A stretch of 61,644 nt of DNA from a virus. The notes below the pieces were generated by a model. It made no database searches. It saw only the letters and a program-made list of their open reading frames with translations, and had not been told where the DNA came from. The DNA lies in IMG/VR virus record IMGVR_UViG_3300032069_000399, positions 1 through 61,644 of that record; one strand, given 5' to 3'. Within the stretch, counting starts at the first letter, position 1, and each line of letters starts with the position of its first letter. Position numbers and translations under genes: made by a program. Positions 41,935-52,041 of the stretch are shown one piece after another.

Positions 41935-43803
41935 CTACTTCACCTCCACGTCGAAGGCTTGCGAGGTGTCGTTTCCGAAGATGTCGATTACTTTTACGAG
42001 AATGCGGTACTTGCCTGGCTTCTCGTAGGTGTGTGGGTCGCAACTGATCGAGAGTTGGCGCTCCTTGCGTGTACGGTAGGCGACCCAGCCTTGCATGAAA
42101 GTGTCGTTCTGGAAATCCCAGTCCACCGCCCAGTAGTCGATGTAGTCCGACCACTTCTTCACTTTGCTGCGGACCTCTTCAGGGATCAGGTCGGTATTGG
42201 GGATGACGAAGTCCCTAAGGGCCACCTGCGCGGTGAGCTTCTTCGGCTGCTTAATCTCGGCCTCCAGGTAGGCCAGCTCGAAGAAGTGGACCTCGCCCTT
42301 GGCGGTAGCCTGCTGCTCCATTACCTCACGCGGGATGATGAGGAGCAGCAACTTCACGCCCTTCTTCTTGGCGGCCTCGACCATCAGGTCGTAAAGCCCC
42401 ATCTCCCACTCCCAGCCGAGGATGTGCAGCTCACCCTGCTTGAGCTTCGCACACTCCTCCACGGCTGTATCGATCTCGGAGATCGTTACGGGTGCGTCCA
42501 CCGCGCCGATGTGAACCATTGCCTTGCCCTTTTTGCCGTGCAATTGCGCCAAGCCAGCCACCGGCTGAGCACCGTAGAGCTTGAGGATGAAGGCGAGGTA
42601 CTCGTAGAGCGCCTGTTCGGCGAGCGGTTTGCCCTTCGCCTCGCCAAAGGTCACGCCCTGCCAGTACTGCCGTTCGTACTTTCCGAGGTTCAGTACTTCG
42701 AAAGGCTTACAGTTTTGTTCGTCTAGTAAACGCTTCCGCGTCAGATGAGTCGACCACCTGGAGAGATCGATGCCAATCCAGCGCATTTTCTGGCGCTCTG
42801 CCGCGATGAGGGACGACCCCGAGCCGACAAATGCATCGAGGAACAAGCCTTCCGGCTTTCCCGCAACCTGAAGAACTCTCTCTATCAGGTCGACAGGTTT
42901 CTGCGTTTGGAAATGAACCCACTCGCCCTTGTTCGCAGGCTGAAGACACCGAATTCGCCAAACATTATCGACCTGACGCTCGGTGCTTTCGTATGTGATA
43001 GTCTTGCCGGATTCATCTTTGTCATTGACGATCTTCCCACCGATAAAGCTGTACTTTAGCTTCTTTACCGGCTTTTCTCTTGGCTCAGATAGTGTGTGGT
43101 AAGTAAAGTTAGCGCTCCGATCTCGCAAGTAGTACAGGATTTGATCAAATGCTTTTGGGATGCACTTCTTCCGTGCGCCGTGGAGCTTGTTGTAGTAATA
43201 CCAAGCAATTTCGTTCTGGAAGTTCTCTTCTCCGAAGATTTCGTCCATTAGGCATTTCACGTAGGGTCCTGTGTGCGCATCGAGATGGACGAAGATGGAC
43301 CCAGTCTCAGCAAGTAGATCGCGAAGCAAAACCAAGCGATCTCTGATCATCTGTAGGTAGCTCGTATAACCGTCGCCCCAAGTATCCCGATAGGCTTTCT
43401 CCTCGATGATACTCGGTTCCTTTCCGGGCATAGCGTCATCGTCTCCTCCTACCATCGTTCTGAAGCTGAAATCTGCTCCAGTATCGAAAGGTGGGTCAAT
43501 GTAAATGAGGTCGATTTTGCCTGCGAACTTCTCCAGCAGTGACCCCATTACTAGCAGGTTTTCTCCCCAAATGAGCTTGTTCCGCCAACCCGCCTCGAAG
43601 GTGTCGCCCTCCTTGCCGTCGTAGACATCGAAGAGACCGCCCTGAACGCCACCCTTCTTCGCCTCGCGCGTAGCGCGGCTCTCGTTGACGGTCTCGATAA
43701 CCTGGAAGGGCAGGTTCACCCGCGGCACTTCCTTGCCCGTACCGTCTTCGTTGTACTTGCCGGGCCAAACAAGTTCGGTTTTTTTGATATCGATTTTTGC
43801 CAT
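41935..43803 (-). CDS. mod: Type III DNA methyltransferase (Mod)
   Basis: A 622-residue beta-class amino-methyltransferase: catalytic DPPF (103-106) precedes the SAM-binding FVGSG (325-329), with the recognition region between. The N-terminal 80 residues and long C-terminal part (from about 370) fit type III Mod. It probably makes N6-methyladenine, giving specificity to the Mod-Res complex. It starts three bases after the giant ATPase gene stop. Confidence 0.92.
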   Translation of the reverse strand: MAKIDIKKTELVWPGKYNEDGTGKEVPRVNLPFQVIETVNESRATREAKKGGVQGGLFDVYDGKEGDTFEAGWRNKLIWGENLLVMGSLLEKFAGKIDLIYIDPPFDTGADFSFRTMVGGDDDAMPGKEPSIIEEKAYRDTWGDGYTSYLQMIRDRLVLLRDLLAETGSIFVHLDAHTGPYVKCLMDEIFGEENFQNEIAWYYYNKLHGARKKCIPKAFDQILYYLRDRSANFTYHTLSEPREKPVKKLKYSFIGGKIVNDKDESGKTITYESTERQVDNVWRIRCLQPANKGEWVHFQTQKPVDLIERVLQVAGKPEGLFLDAFVGSGSSLIAAERQKMRWIGIDLSRWSTHLTRKRLLDEQNCKPFEVLNLGKYERQYWQGVTFGEAKGKPLAEQALYEYLAFILKLYGAQPVAGLAQLHGKKGKAMVHIGAVDAPVTISEIDTAVEECAKLKQGELHILGWEWEMGLYDLMVEAAKKKGVKLLLLIIPREVMEQQATAKGEVHFFELAYLEAEIKQPKKLTAQVALRDFVIPNTDLIPEEVRSKVKKWSDYIDYWAVDWDFQNDTFMQGWVAYRTRKERQLSISCDPHTYEKPGKYRILVKVIDIFGNDTSQAFDVEVK

Positions 43804-43806
43804 AGG

Positions 43807-46800
43807 TTACTCACCTTCCTGTGAAACGGGTGTGGCCTCAGCCGCAGCACGCCAGCCGTCGTCGAACATAAAGTGGTTTGCCTTCAGGGCAGGGTTCTGA
43901 ATGCGGTGTAACTGGAAAGAGTCACTCTCTGCTCGTTCGACGGCGTAGAGCCAGAACGAGTCGCCGAGATCCAACGCCTTGTCAAACTGCGGACGGGATA
44001 AGACGGCATATGTGTCGCTCCACTTTCCGGAGAACGACTTCACCTCAATATAGCGCACTACCTTTCCGGTGCCGTCGCAGGATTCCACATCGTACCCCGG
44101 ATTCTTGTGCGGCATCTCCGTTGGTGTGCGGCCCGCCGCGCGTTCGAAGTCCAGGACTCGCAGAATCCCGGCTTGGTCTACGGCGGACCGGCCGTCCTGC
44201 TGCGCGTCTGAATTGGGGGTTGCCTCAAATGGCCGAACTTCCGGTGCTGGGACGTAGCTCCTGAGCACAGGTCGACCCTTCTTCCTGCCCACTTTGCGTG
44301 ACGCGCCATCGCGGAGCCGATCGCTAGTGCTGGAGGGTTCGGTGTCCGGAGAGGAGATCGGTGGCGTCGGTGGTGGTGTGTTGCCGCCGAGAAGCCGCTT
44401 GATGGCTTCCTCGGGAGTGAGCGTCACAGCTCCCTCAGTCTCATCTACTGGCGCTGTGGCCGGAGGGATTTCCGTTCCGACCGGCGTCCCGGTGCCCAAC
44501 GTATCAACGGCCTCGTCCGTGGAAGTCGGTTCCGCTACGGACGTGTCCAACCTTGCAAAACCGAGCTCGTCCAATGTGGCTGCAGCTTCGTCCACAGATT
44601 CCGCGGCAAGCGCCTCCTTGAAGCCAGCCGCAAATCGTCCGGGGTCTTCCTCCGGGAACAATGCTGTGGCCAGCTCGCGCGCGATCGCTGCCCACGAAAG
44701 CGCGCCGTTGCCCTTGGTAAACAACAATGTTTCTCGCTCGGCTTGGTAGATGGCAGGAACAGGTTCTGAGGCACTTTGCAGTTCCCGATTGAAGGCCTGT
44801 AGTCGATACCTGATGGCGATCGCCGCGGCCGCCTGGCACTGAATGGCCTCCAGGCGCCTCAGAATCGCGGCCGTGTCATTTCCCAGGCTGTAGGCTTCCA
44901 GCACACGACCGATCTGATTGGTGCGGGCCCGGAGTCGTTCGCTCATCGCCGGATCGTCGACTGGGTCGACGCACTCCAGCAACTCAACCTGCACGGCGGT
45001 TCCGAGTGCTCGTACTCCCGCCTCGTCCAAGGCGCGGCCAGTGCCGATCGGTCGTTGGATTACATTGTTCGTGAGGAACGCGCCAAACTTCGCTGCGAGG
45101 CCTGCCCTGTTCTCAAAGAACATCCACTCGGGCAGATTGAGCACATGGCTGTCCGCGGGAACGCACTTCATTGACCGTAGTTCCCTTATCGGCTCCGTTG
45201 GTGCCGTGCCCTCTTCGAGAGCCCGGCCGATGACTCGCCAACACGCCATGAGTACAGCGTACGCTTCATCGTCCAGGGGACTATTCTGCGACCCGAAGTC
45301 CCCCGCTATCTCTCGTAGGACGCTAAGGCAATCTTCCCAGGACGGCGTCTCGCGTACGCCGAGTTGCTCAAGAAACCGTCCGTAACTGCGAAGATCCTCC
45401 CCGAGCCGCCGTCGGTAACGGCCGAAGGGGTGCTCGCCCCAGAACACCTCCTTCGCCGAGCGATAGGCCTCTCCAAGCCACAGGCACTTCTGACCCTTCA
45501 ACTGATTGAGCGCTGCCTCTCCTACTTTGTCGTTCAGGTAACGGTAGACCTCAGTATTCACAGGGATCTGCCTGGCTGCGTGATGAAGTAGGTGCTTAAC
45601 CACAAGGTTGGCTGTCGGCGTGAGATGGACACCGAGGAACTCCAGAAGGGGTCGGCTCGCGTTCTGAACGGTCGCCGGGAGATCCACGAACACGGCCTGA
45701 CTCTCGAAAAGGTAGGCCTGATATGTGGCGTGCAGCTCGCTCGGAGAATACCAGCGATCGGTCTGCCCACGTGCCGGAAGCCACCGGCTGCTCCGCAATG
45801 GCGTAAGCTCCGGAACGTCATCGCCGTTTTCCACACGAGTCCCAAGATGCGCCACGATCTTCTGGACCTGTTGAGCAAATGTCGGGGAGTACGTTTTAGA
45901 AGAGATGCCCTGTACAGTTGTGACGACATCTTCAAGTCGCGGCTTGCTCGCAACACCCAACCATTCGTAAAGGTCTCGGACCGCGACTTCGTGCCCTTCG
46001 GGCAGCGCCGCAAGCTTGGCGACACTGCCCAGACAATCTCGCACGGCGCTGTTATCGAAGTGGCACTCCTGAGCCTTTCGAAAGATCCCATCCGCGCATT
46101 CCACCAACGCCGTTTCCGCGAGTGCGATACGGGCTGCTTTGCTGTCCTTCAGCTCGCCAAGGTGACTGGCTAGGAGCAACGCCGCCGCCCGGCGCTTGGT
46201 CTCCGGGATTTCCTCTCGTTTAAGTGCTTCAGGCAGGCGAGAAGTCGCATACGTGAGGAAGTCCAACTCAGGCATTCCAAGGTCTTTCAGAAACTCCCGG
46301 CGCCCGCCAAGAGCGTCGACATCAACGAGTTCTGCCAGTCCGAGTGGATCGCTGAAGTTCCCCGGAAGCGCCATCTTGCCAAGTGGGCGGAGGCTGCCTG
46401 CAGTCGGGAAAAGCGGCAGAGCTCCCAGTCTGGTTTTCAATCGGGGATCCGAGAGGATCTCCTGACGTCGGTTCTCCAACCACTCGAACAGATGCTGCAA
46501 AGGCAACTCACCTTGTTGCCAGACTCGGCCAGGCTCTTGAGCTCCTCTGCCCAGGGCCGCCACGGCTGCGGCGGCATTGAAAGGTTGGCATAGGTGAGCG
46601 AGCGGCGAGAACGAGGGTTCGCTCGCTACAAAGGGAATACCCAAATCCAGGGGCTCGAACAGGACTACCGTCGCATCGTCCGCCGCGTAAACGTCTCCGC
46701 ACGGCCAGAAGGCACCGTCCCGCCCGGGGGCCAAAGCAACTTCACGCACTCGATGTTCGTCCTCCGCCTTCGCTTTTGGGGTGCGTTGCTGCCGTTGTAG

Positions 46801-48297
46801 CAGAATCGCGACCTCTTTCCACAACGCCTCGCGGCCCGTCTTTGTTTCCAGACCGGGGGGTAGCGCCTCCGGTACTGTACGGCGGATCAACCCACGCTCC
46901 ACTAGTGCTTGGCAGAGCTTGCTTACGCTGAGGAGCGGAATCCCGATGGCTTCCGATCTCAGCAGCCCCTGATAAGGGCGAAGATCCTCATGGACAACTT
47001 TCAGGCCTAGGGCTTCCAGAACGCAAAGGGAGTCTGCCTCTTCTTTTTGAAGCAGAAGACAAGCACTGGCGGGAGTCGCCCAGTCACCTATAGTAGTTTG
47101 AATGGTAGGGGAGTTGGAAAGCCGGCACGCGGCTTCTGTCCAAAAATCGGCCAGAGTGGGCTCAGCCCGTCCTTGTTGGCTTCTCTCAGCGGCTTCTTTG
47201 AGCCTTGAAACGAAACGCCAGAAGCACTGAGCACCAAGCAGGCGCGACAGTCTTATGACGGCATTGCCGATCGCGCGCGCTGCAGCTCGTAATGCTTCCC
47301 TATTCCACTCAGACTGGTAATCCCCTGCGAGGATCACCCCCTTTCGGTCATTGGCCGTGAAGAAGTCCGCATTTATGTGAAAAGGGAGGCCCTCATCCTG
47401 CTCGGTTGGCAGACATGCGCAGAGCAACCCGCTCTCTTCTGCCGTAGCTGGAATCGCAATTGTTACAAGCGAGGAGCGCTTGGGCTCGATGCGGTCGAGG
47501 TGTTTCTGACGCAGCTTACCAGCCTCCTCCGAGAAGTTACCGCGAACCACATGCCAGACGCGATCATTCTTCGGCTCGCCATCACTCAAAATGAGGCTAT
47601 TCTCATAGTCCAACCGCTCGAACCTGCGGAGCAAGCGCCCATCACACCGGGTTTCGATTGCTCGCAGCCGTTTGAGAAACAGCATTGCCACGGGCAGCGT
47701 CTGCTGCAAATCCTCGATCATTAGCCGCGGACTGTCGAGTGATACTGCTTCGGCCTGGAGTGCCTTTCGAAGTGTCGAATCAGGGTTCTTAGCCCAAGGG
47801 AGGATGAAACGTGTGCCCGGAGAATCGGGAGCAGAACATTTGGGACACCCAGGGCACACTTCGATACGTTGATCCTCCTGCCTGTCTTCGTTCAGTATCC
47901 AGTGACGCCTGGCTGAGATTAGTTCCGGACGGTCCGTGATTTGGTACACGGCGATGAAGCCAATGCCGAAAGCGCCCGTCGTGCCGGATTCGCCGCGCTT
48001 GTCTCCAGATGCGACGTGGCGAAGGCGGTGGAAATCACACCTGTGTTGACGGGCTGCGTCCAGTTTCCACGGGCATTCCGAACTCTCGATCTGATGGCAG
48101 TCACTAAAGACGCCATCATTATCCACGACGAGTGCATCGTCGCGCACGTCGAAGATCATCGAAGTGGCGTCCACAGCATCGTCCGCGTTCTGGATGAGCT
48201 CGTGCGCGAGGGTGCGGTAACCCTGAAGGTCGCGCAGTTTCGCGCCGAGGTCACCGAGGTAGTCAATACCGCGCGATAGGAACGTCACAGAGCTCAC
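43807..48297 (-). CDS. Giant Hsp90-like (sacsin-type) ATPase with C-terminal DUF3883 nuclease-like domain
   Basis: A 1496-residue protein. The N-terminus is a GHKL ATPase: N box ELIQNADDA (33-41), DNDG (59-62) and GAFGIGF (108-114), as in sacsin-type ATP-binding domains. The long middle is helical and unrecognised. The C-terminus has the DUF3883/NOV pattern GYDVES...RYIEVK; D1403, E1418 and K1420 fit a PD-(D/E)XK site, so it may be a nuclease. GTG 48297 overlaps the helicase stop (GTGA) with GGAGGGGG upstream; an open frame to 48339 is not needed. Its tight place in a type III R-M operon is the key context. Confidence 0.88.
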   Translation of the reverse strand: MSSVTFLSRGIDYLGDLGAKLRDLQGYRTLAHELIQNADDAVDATSMIFDVRDDALVVDNDGVFSDCHQIESSECPWKLDAARQHRCDFHRLRHVASGDKRGESGTTGAFGIGFIAVYQITDRPELISARRHWILNEDRQEDQRIEVCPGCPKCSAPDSPGTRFILPWAKNPDSTLRKALQAEAVSLDSPRLMIEDLQQTLPVAMLFLKRLRAIETRCDGRLLRRFERLDYENSLILSDGEPKNDRVWHVVRGNFSEEAGKLRQKHLDRIEPKRSSLVTIAIPATAEESGLLCACLPTEQDEGLPFHINADFFTANDRKGVILAGDYQSEWNREALRAAARAIGNAVIRLSRLLGAQCFWRFVSRLKEAAERSQQGRAEPTLADFWTEAACRLSNSPTIQTTIGDWATPASACLLLQKEEADSLCVLEALGLKVVHEDLRPYQGLLRSEAIGIPLLSVSKLCQALVERGLIRRTVPEALPPGLETKTGREALWKEVAILLQRQQRTPKAKAEDEHRVREVALAPGRDGAFWPCGDVYAADDATVVLFEPLDLGIPFVASEPSFSPLAHLCQPFNAAAAVAALGRGAQEPGRVWQQGELPLQHLFEWLENRRQEILSDPRLKTRLGALPLFPTAGSLRPLGKMALPGNFSDPLGLAELVDVDALGGRREFLKDLGMPELDFLTYATSRLPEALKREEIPETKRRAAALLLASHLGELKDSKAARIALAETALVECADGIFRKAQECHFDNSAVRDCLGSVAKLAALPEGHEVAVRDLYEWLGVASKPRLEDVVTTVQGISSKTYSPTFAQQVQKIVAHLGTRVENGDDVPELTPLRSSRWLPARGQTDRWYSPSELHATYQAYLFESQAVFVDLPATVQNASRPLLEFLGVHLTPTANLVVKHLLHHAARQIPVNTEVYRYLNDKVGEAALNQLKGQKCLWLGEAYRSAKEVFWGEHPFGRYRRRLGEDLRSYGRFLEQLGVRETPSWEDCLSVLREIAGDFGSQNSPLDDEAYAVLMACWRVIGRALEEGTAPTEPIRELRSMKCVPADSHVLNLPEWMFFENRAGLAAKFGAFLTNNVIQRPIGTGRALDEAGVRALGTAVQVELLECVDPVDDPAMSERLRARTNQIGRVLEAYSLGNDTAAILRRLEAIQCQAAAAIAIRYRLQAFNRELQSASEPVPAIYQAERETLLFTKGNGALSWAAIARELATALFPEEDPGRFAAGFKEALAAESVDEAAATLDELGFARLDTSVAEPTSTDEAVDTLGTGTPVGTEIPPATAPVDETEGAVTLTPEEAIKRLLGGNTPPPTPPISSPDTEPSSTSDRLRDGASRKVGRKKGRPVLRSYVPAPEVRPFEATPNSDAQQDGRSAVDQAGILRVLDFERAAGRTPTEMPHKNPGYDVESCDGTGKVVRYIEVKSFSGKWSDTYAVLSRPQFDKALDLGDSFWLYAVERAESDSFQLHRIQNPALKANHFMFDDGWRAAAEATPVSQEGE

Positions 48298-51140
48298 TTG
48301 AGAACCCCCTCCGCCAAACACAAGTTCCGCAGATCGCACTCCTTGCAGATTGCCGACTCAGGAAGTATTTTCACCGCGAACGCGCCCGCCTGGATGCGGC
48401 TAACTGTCTCATCGAAATGACGCCCCGCCTCCTCAACGCGCTTTGGATCGTAGGGCAAAACCATCAGCGCATCTTGCTTATCACGCTCGGAAGTCCAGTA
48501 AAGAAGCAGCCGATCAACGTGTCTCCCATGTCGTCGCTCCAGGATGTGTGCATAGGTGCAGAGCTGTCGCTCATATGCGGCGATCAGATCCCGCCTGTCC
48601 TTGGGCCGCGGTGACGTCTTGAAATCCAGCAACTCCAGCTTGCCGTCCCCTCCAAGCAGAAGATCTACCTTGCCTGCAAGGATGTAACCATCCTTTTCGA
48701 TCGAAACGTCCACTTCAGTCTGAATCACGCGGCGCATCTCCGGTTGATTCTGGCAAAAGTAGTTCATCACCTGACCAAATCCGGCTTCCCTCGCCGTGTC
48801 GCCGATGGGACGCACATCACTCAGGCAAAGGAATCGGAAGGTCCGGTCAAAAAGCTCCCGGATGCGAGGCTCGTCTAGAGTGTCAAGTCTGCCGTCAAGT
48901 GCTATGCGGTGGATTTCCTCAATAGTTTGGTGCACGAGCAATCCGAAAAAAATGACCGCCGAGCGGGAGGGCGTGAAGTCGTACTCGCGGAAGAACTGAT
49001 ACTGGCGCGGGCAAGTCTCGTATATCCTGAGGTCGCCTGTAAAGCTGTAGGTCTTTTTAACTGGCATTCGGTCATGCAGCGCGAAGCGTTGGGCCGCAAG
49101 GAGGTCCTTCTGCACGTAGGGCCACTGTGGAAGGCCCTGCCAGATGGGTGCGAAGTGATCTTTAGGCGGCTCGGAGGCGGTAAGTACTAGCACGTTTTGG
49201 GGTCGGGAGAAGGCGACGTAGTGCAGGCGCATTCGGTCAAACAACGTGATGCGAGCTTCAGGCTCGAACGGCAGCCGGTGATAGAAGGGGCCGAGGTCGC
49301 GATCGATCTGCTTTTGGCTCGATAGCTGGGTCGACAAAGAACCAACCACGACGACCGGAAATTCCAGCCCCTTGGCTTGATGGATCGTCATTACCTGCAC
49401 GTAACCCTTGGGAAAGGGCCGGTCGGGGTCCTCGTACTCGTTGATGCCGCCGTCGTAAAGCAACCGCAGGAAACTGTTGAAAAGGTGGAAGCGCAGGAAC
49501 TCGCGATTCCTGTGCGTGACCACCGTATAGTGGTAGTAGTTCTGAAAGACGTTCAGGAGCTCAGAGAAGATCGCGAGGTTCCGGGCTGAGTTTTCCTCCT
49601 TGAGTGCCGCGACAAAGGGTTGGAGCGCGAGCAACCGGTAGAGGTAGTCCGCAGGGCGAAGGTCGAGGGCTTCACCTTCCTTGAGACGCGCGATCTCATC
49701 GGTCCATTCGCGGAGCACGCTGGAGAGAGGATGAGGCGCTGCAAAGCGACGTCCCAGTTCAACGATCGCACTGTCCACGTAAGTTGCGAGTTCCGCCACA
49801 GCGCCGGCGACTTGGCCGCGCCCCGCGCCGTGCCATCCAAAGAGGACGGCGAAGCAGCCGACCATGTCACGGATCACGTCGCTTTCGAAGTAGGCCCGTG
49901 CACGAGGACAGAACGCCGGGATGCCGTGCGCCGCCAGGGCGGCCAAGTAAGAGCCACTGTGGTCCTGTCGCACGCTGTGCAGCAAAAGCGCTACCTGACT
50001 GAAGTCTGCAATGATTGCGTTCTTCATGAGGAACTCGACCAGGTCTGCGAACCGTGTGGCCTCGTCGCGACGGTTACTACCCCAGATAGCGATGACTGCG
50101 GGGTAGGCAGGGTGTGTGGAGGCTTCGTTGGCTGTGATGGTTTTGTCGTAGCGGAAGGGCGTGCCCGCCGGGTTCGACCAGTCGGCCGAAGACATCCAAC
50201 GATCGTACCGCTCGACGATCGCACGGTGCGAGCGGTAATTGGTTGTGAGCTTGATCACGGTGCAGCCAGGCATGCGCTGCGGAAACTCCAGGATGTTCCG
50301 GACCGTTGCACCCCGGAAGCGATACAGGCTCTGGTCCTCATCGCCCACCACGCACAGGTTGCGCGTCCGCTCCGTTAGCTTCAAGAGTAGCCGCTCCTGC
50401 ACGTAGTTCGTGTCCTGGTACTCATCCACAAGAACGTATTTAAGCTGTCGCGTGACGGCTTCAGCGGTGCCGGCATCGTCAAGGATGTCGAGAACGGTAC
50501 GTTGCAGATGAGCAAAGTCGATACGGTTGGCCCCGAGAAGAGCCTTCTGGTAGGCTTGGTAGGCATTCCCGATCGTCGCGAGGAAAGGATCTCCAGAACC
50601 GACGAGTTGTGCCGGATCAACAAGTTCCTCTGTGATTTTGTCAAAGTAGCCGCGTACGCCCTCGATCGCGGTCCAGCGGGTCTTCCATTTGCCAAGATAG
50701 AGGTCGTTCTTCGCAGGTCCGATGATCGCCTCGAACTGCTCAAAGATGAACAGGAGCTGGGTCAGCTCGTCGAGGGTCTCGTAGTTGTTGCCTAATGCCG
50801 TGTGGTGCCGGTGTTGGGTCAGCACGCGATTACAAAGGCTGTGGATGGTGGAAACGGTCAGTTCCGACAAATCGTGGTGGTACCCAACCTTTCGTGCAGC
50901 TGCGGCCAACCGGTCGCGCATCTCGAAAGCAGCCTTCACGGTGAAAGTGCAGAGAACGAGTTGCTTCGGCTCTGCCTTTTCAAGAAGCAACAAGTTCAGC
51001 GCACGTAGCACAATGCTGTAGGTTTTGCCGGAGCCCGGTCCCGCGATAACCAGCAGTGGCCCGTCGACATGGCCTACGACTTCGCGCTGCGCGTTGCTCA
51101 GCTCCGGGTAGTGCTGTGGAATGGCCGGGGCGATGTTCAT
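48294..51140 (-). CDS. UvrD/PcrA-like helicase fused to Fe-S PD-(D/E)XK nuclease
   Basis: A 948-residue SF1 helicase with Walker A GPGSGKT (34-40), DEYQDT (239-244), GDEDQSLY (266-273), TNYRSH, a TIHQAKGLEFPVV segment and YVAFSRP. The C-terminal 240 residues are a Cas4/AddB-like nuclease: C710, then H737, D826, D839-F-K841, then C932, C935, C941, the four-Cys pattern of a 4Fe-4S cluster. It likely unwinds and degrades DNA ends. Its ATG overlaps the radC stop (ATGA). Confidence 0.92.
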   Translation of the reverse strand: MNIAPAIPQHYPELSNAQREVVGHVDGPLLVIAGPGSGKTYSIVLRALNLLLLEKAEPKQLVLCTFTVKAAFEMRDRLAAAARKVGYHHDLSELTVSTIHSLCNRVLTQHRHHTALGNNYETLDELTQLLFIFEQFEAIIGPAKNDLYLGKWKTRWTAIEGVRGYFDKITEELVDPAQLVGSGDPFLATIGNAYQAYQKALLGANRIDFAHLQRTVLDILDDAGTAEAVTRQLKYVLVDEYQDTNYVQERLLLKLTERTRNLCVVGDEDQSLYRFRGATVRNILEFPQRMPGCTVIKLTTNYRSHRAIVERYDRWMSSADWSNPAGTPFRYDKTITANEASTHPAYPAVIAIWGSNRRDEATRFADLVEFLMKNAIIADFSQVALLLHSVRQDHSGSYLAALAAHGIPAFCPRARAYFESDVIRDMVGCFAVLFGWHGAGRGQVAGAVAELATYVDSAIVELGRRFAAPHPLSSVLREWTDEIARLKEGEALDLRPADYLYRLLALQPFVAALKEENSARNLAIFSELLNVFQNYYHYTVVTHRNREFLRFHLFNSFLRLLYDGGINEYEDPDRPFPKGYVQVMTIHQAKGLEFPVVVVGSLSTQLSSQKQIDRDLGPFYHRLPFEPEARITLFDRMRLHYVAFSRPQNVLVLTASEPPKDHFAPIWQGLPQWPYVQKDLLAAQRFALHDRMPVKKTYSFTGDLRIYETCPRQYQFFREYDFTPSRSAVIFFGLLVHQTIEEIHRIALDGRLDTLDEPRIRELFDRTFRFLCLSDVRPIGDTAREAGFGQVMNYFCQNQPEMRRVIQTEVDVSIEKDGYILAGKVDLLLGGDGKLELLDFKTSPRPKDRRDLIAAYERQLCTYAHILERRHGRHVDRLLLYWTSERDKQDALMVLPYDPKRVEEAGRHFDETVSRIQAGAFAVKILPESAICKECDLRNLCLAEGVLK

Positions 51141-51826
51141 AGGAGCCCTGCCTTCCGAAAGCTGAAAGACTCGTTCGCCGAGACGATCAAATGGTCGACG
51201 ATCTTTACTCCGACTGTCTCGGCTGCCAACAAAATGGAGCGAGTGAGTACCTTATCCTGCTCGCTCGGGGTGACCTGACCGTTCGGGTGGTTATGGGCAA
51301 TCACGAGCGCAGCCGCACCGCGGCGGAGCGCCGACTCGATCACCCGGCGCGGGTAAACGGCCGCACGGTCAATTGTTCCTTCTTGGAGCGTCTCGACACC
51401 ATCTCGCAGCAGGTGATAGCAGGAGTCGAGGTACCCGACCTGAAACACTTCGTTCTGCAGAGCACCGATGCGCATTCTCCAGAAATCGGCGAGCCGTGAG
51501 GCGTCGGCAAGGGAATCCTGATGCTCACCATTCTGCTGGAGGTAGAGAGTCGCAGCCGCCCTGATGATCTTCAGTGCCACCGGTGTCACGGAACCGATGC
51601 CCTTGACGGCTTGCAGATCTTCTATCGGAGCGTCGAGGATACCGCGCAGGTTGGCGAACCTGGCAATCAGCGCCTTTGCACTTTGCTTTACGTCCGACCG
51701 CGGAATGGCAAGCGTGAGCAGGAGCTCAACGACTTCGTAATCGGCGAAACCATCGAGGCCGGACTTCAGGAAGCGTTTGCGGAGCCGCTGCCGGTGGCCA
51801 AGGTTATTGGGAACGCTTTCGCTCAT
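51137..51826 (-). CDS. radC: RadC family protein (full length)
   Basis: A 229-residue RadC: N-terminal helix-hairpin-helix region (GHRQRLRKRFLKSGLDGFADYEVVELLL, AVKGIGS) and MPN/JAB domain with HNHPNG..TPSEQD. GTG 51853 is a possible earlier start; neither start has a strong ribosome site. It is the first gene of the operon with the helicase-nuclease, so it may act with it on DNA ends; RadC biochemistry is not settled. Confidence 0.88.
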   Translation of the reverse strand: MSESVPNNLGHRQRLRKRFLKSGLDGFADYEVVELLLTLAIPRSDVKQSAKALIARFANLRGILDAPIEDLQAVKGIGSVTPVALKIIRAAATLYLQQNGEHQDSLADASRLADFWRMRIGALQNEVFQVGYLDSCYHLLRDGVETLQEGTIDRAAVYPRRVIESALRRGAAALVIAHNHPNGQVTPSEQDKVLTRSILLAAETVGVKIVDHLIVSANESFSFRKAGLL

Positions 51827-52041
51827 AAAGAAGCACTCGCATAAGTTATGCACGGCGACACACAGCGTAAACCCTGCACTTATCTTGTTTCTCTGGCTCC
51901 GCTAGCCCGTCGCTGTCGTTGAAGAACGGGATGGTTTGCACATAATCGGCCTTGAGGTCGAGGTGGTCGCATTTGTGAACTCACTCAGCCATTTGCCACA
52001 GCTGGGCTCCGTATCAGACGGTGGCGCCGGTTTCCGTGCCA

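Noticed and set aside
41935-42154. Longer Res protein starting at 42154
   Set aside because: The extra 74 codons lie within mod in another frame, and ATG 41932 has a strong GGAGGTG site immediately after the mod stop.
48298-48339. Earlier start of the giant ATPase at 48339
   Set aside because: The GTGA overlap at 48297 with GGAGGGGG upstream is the better start and fits the coupling seen along the operon.
39170-51826. Assignment of the operon to DISARM, BREX or another named system
   Set aside because: DrmA/DrmB, PglZ, BrxL, DruE and Zor proteins are not seen; naming the system would need a database comparison.
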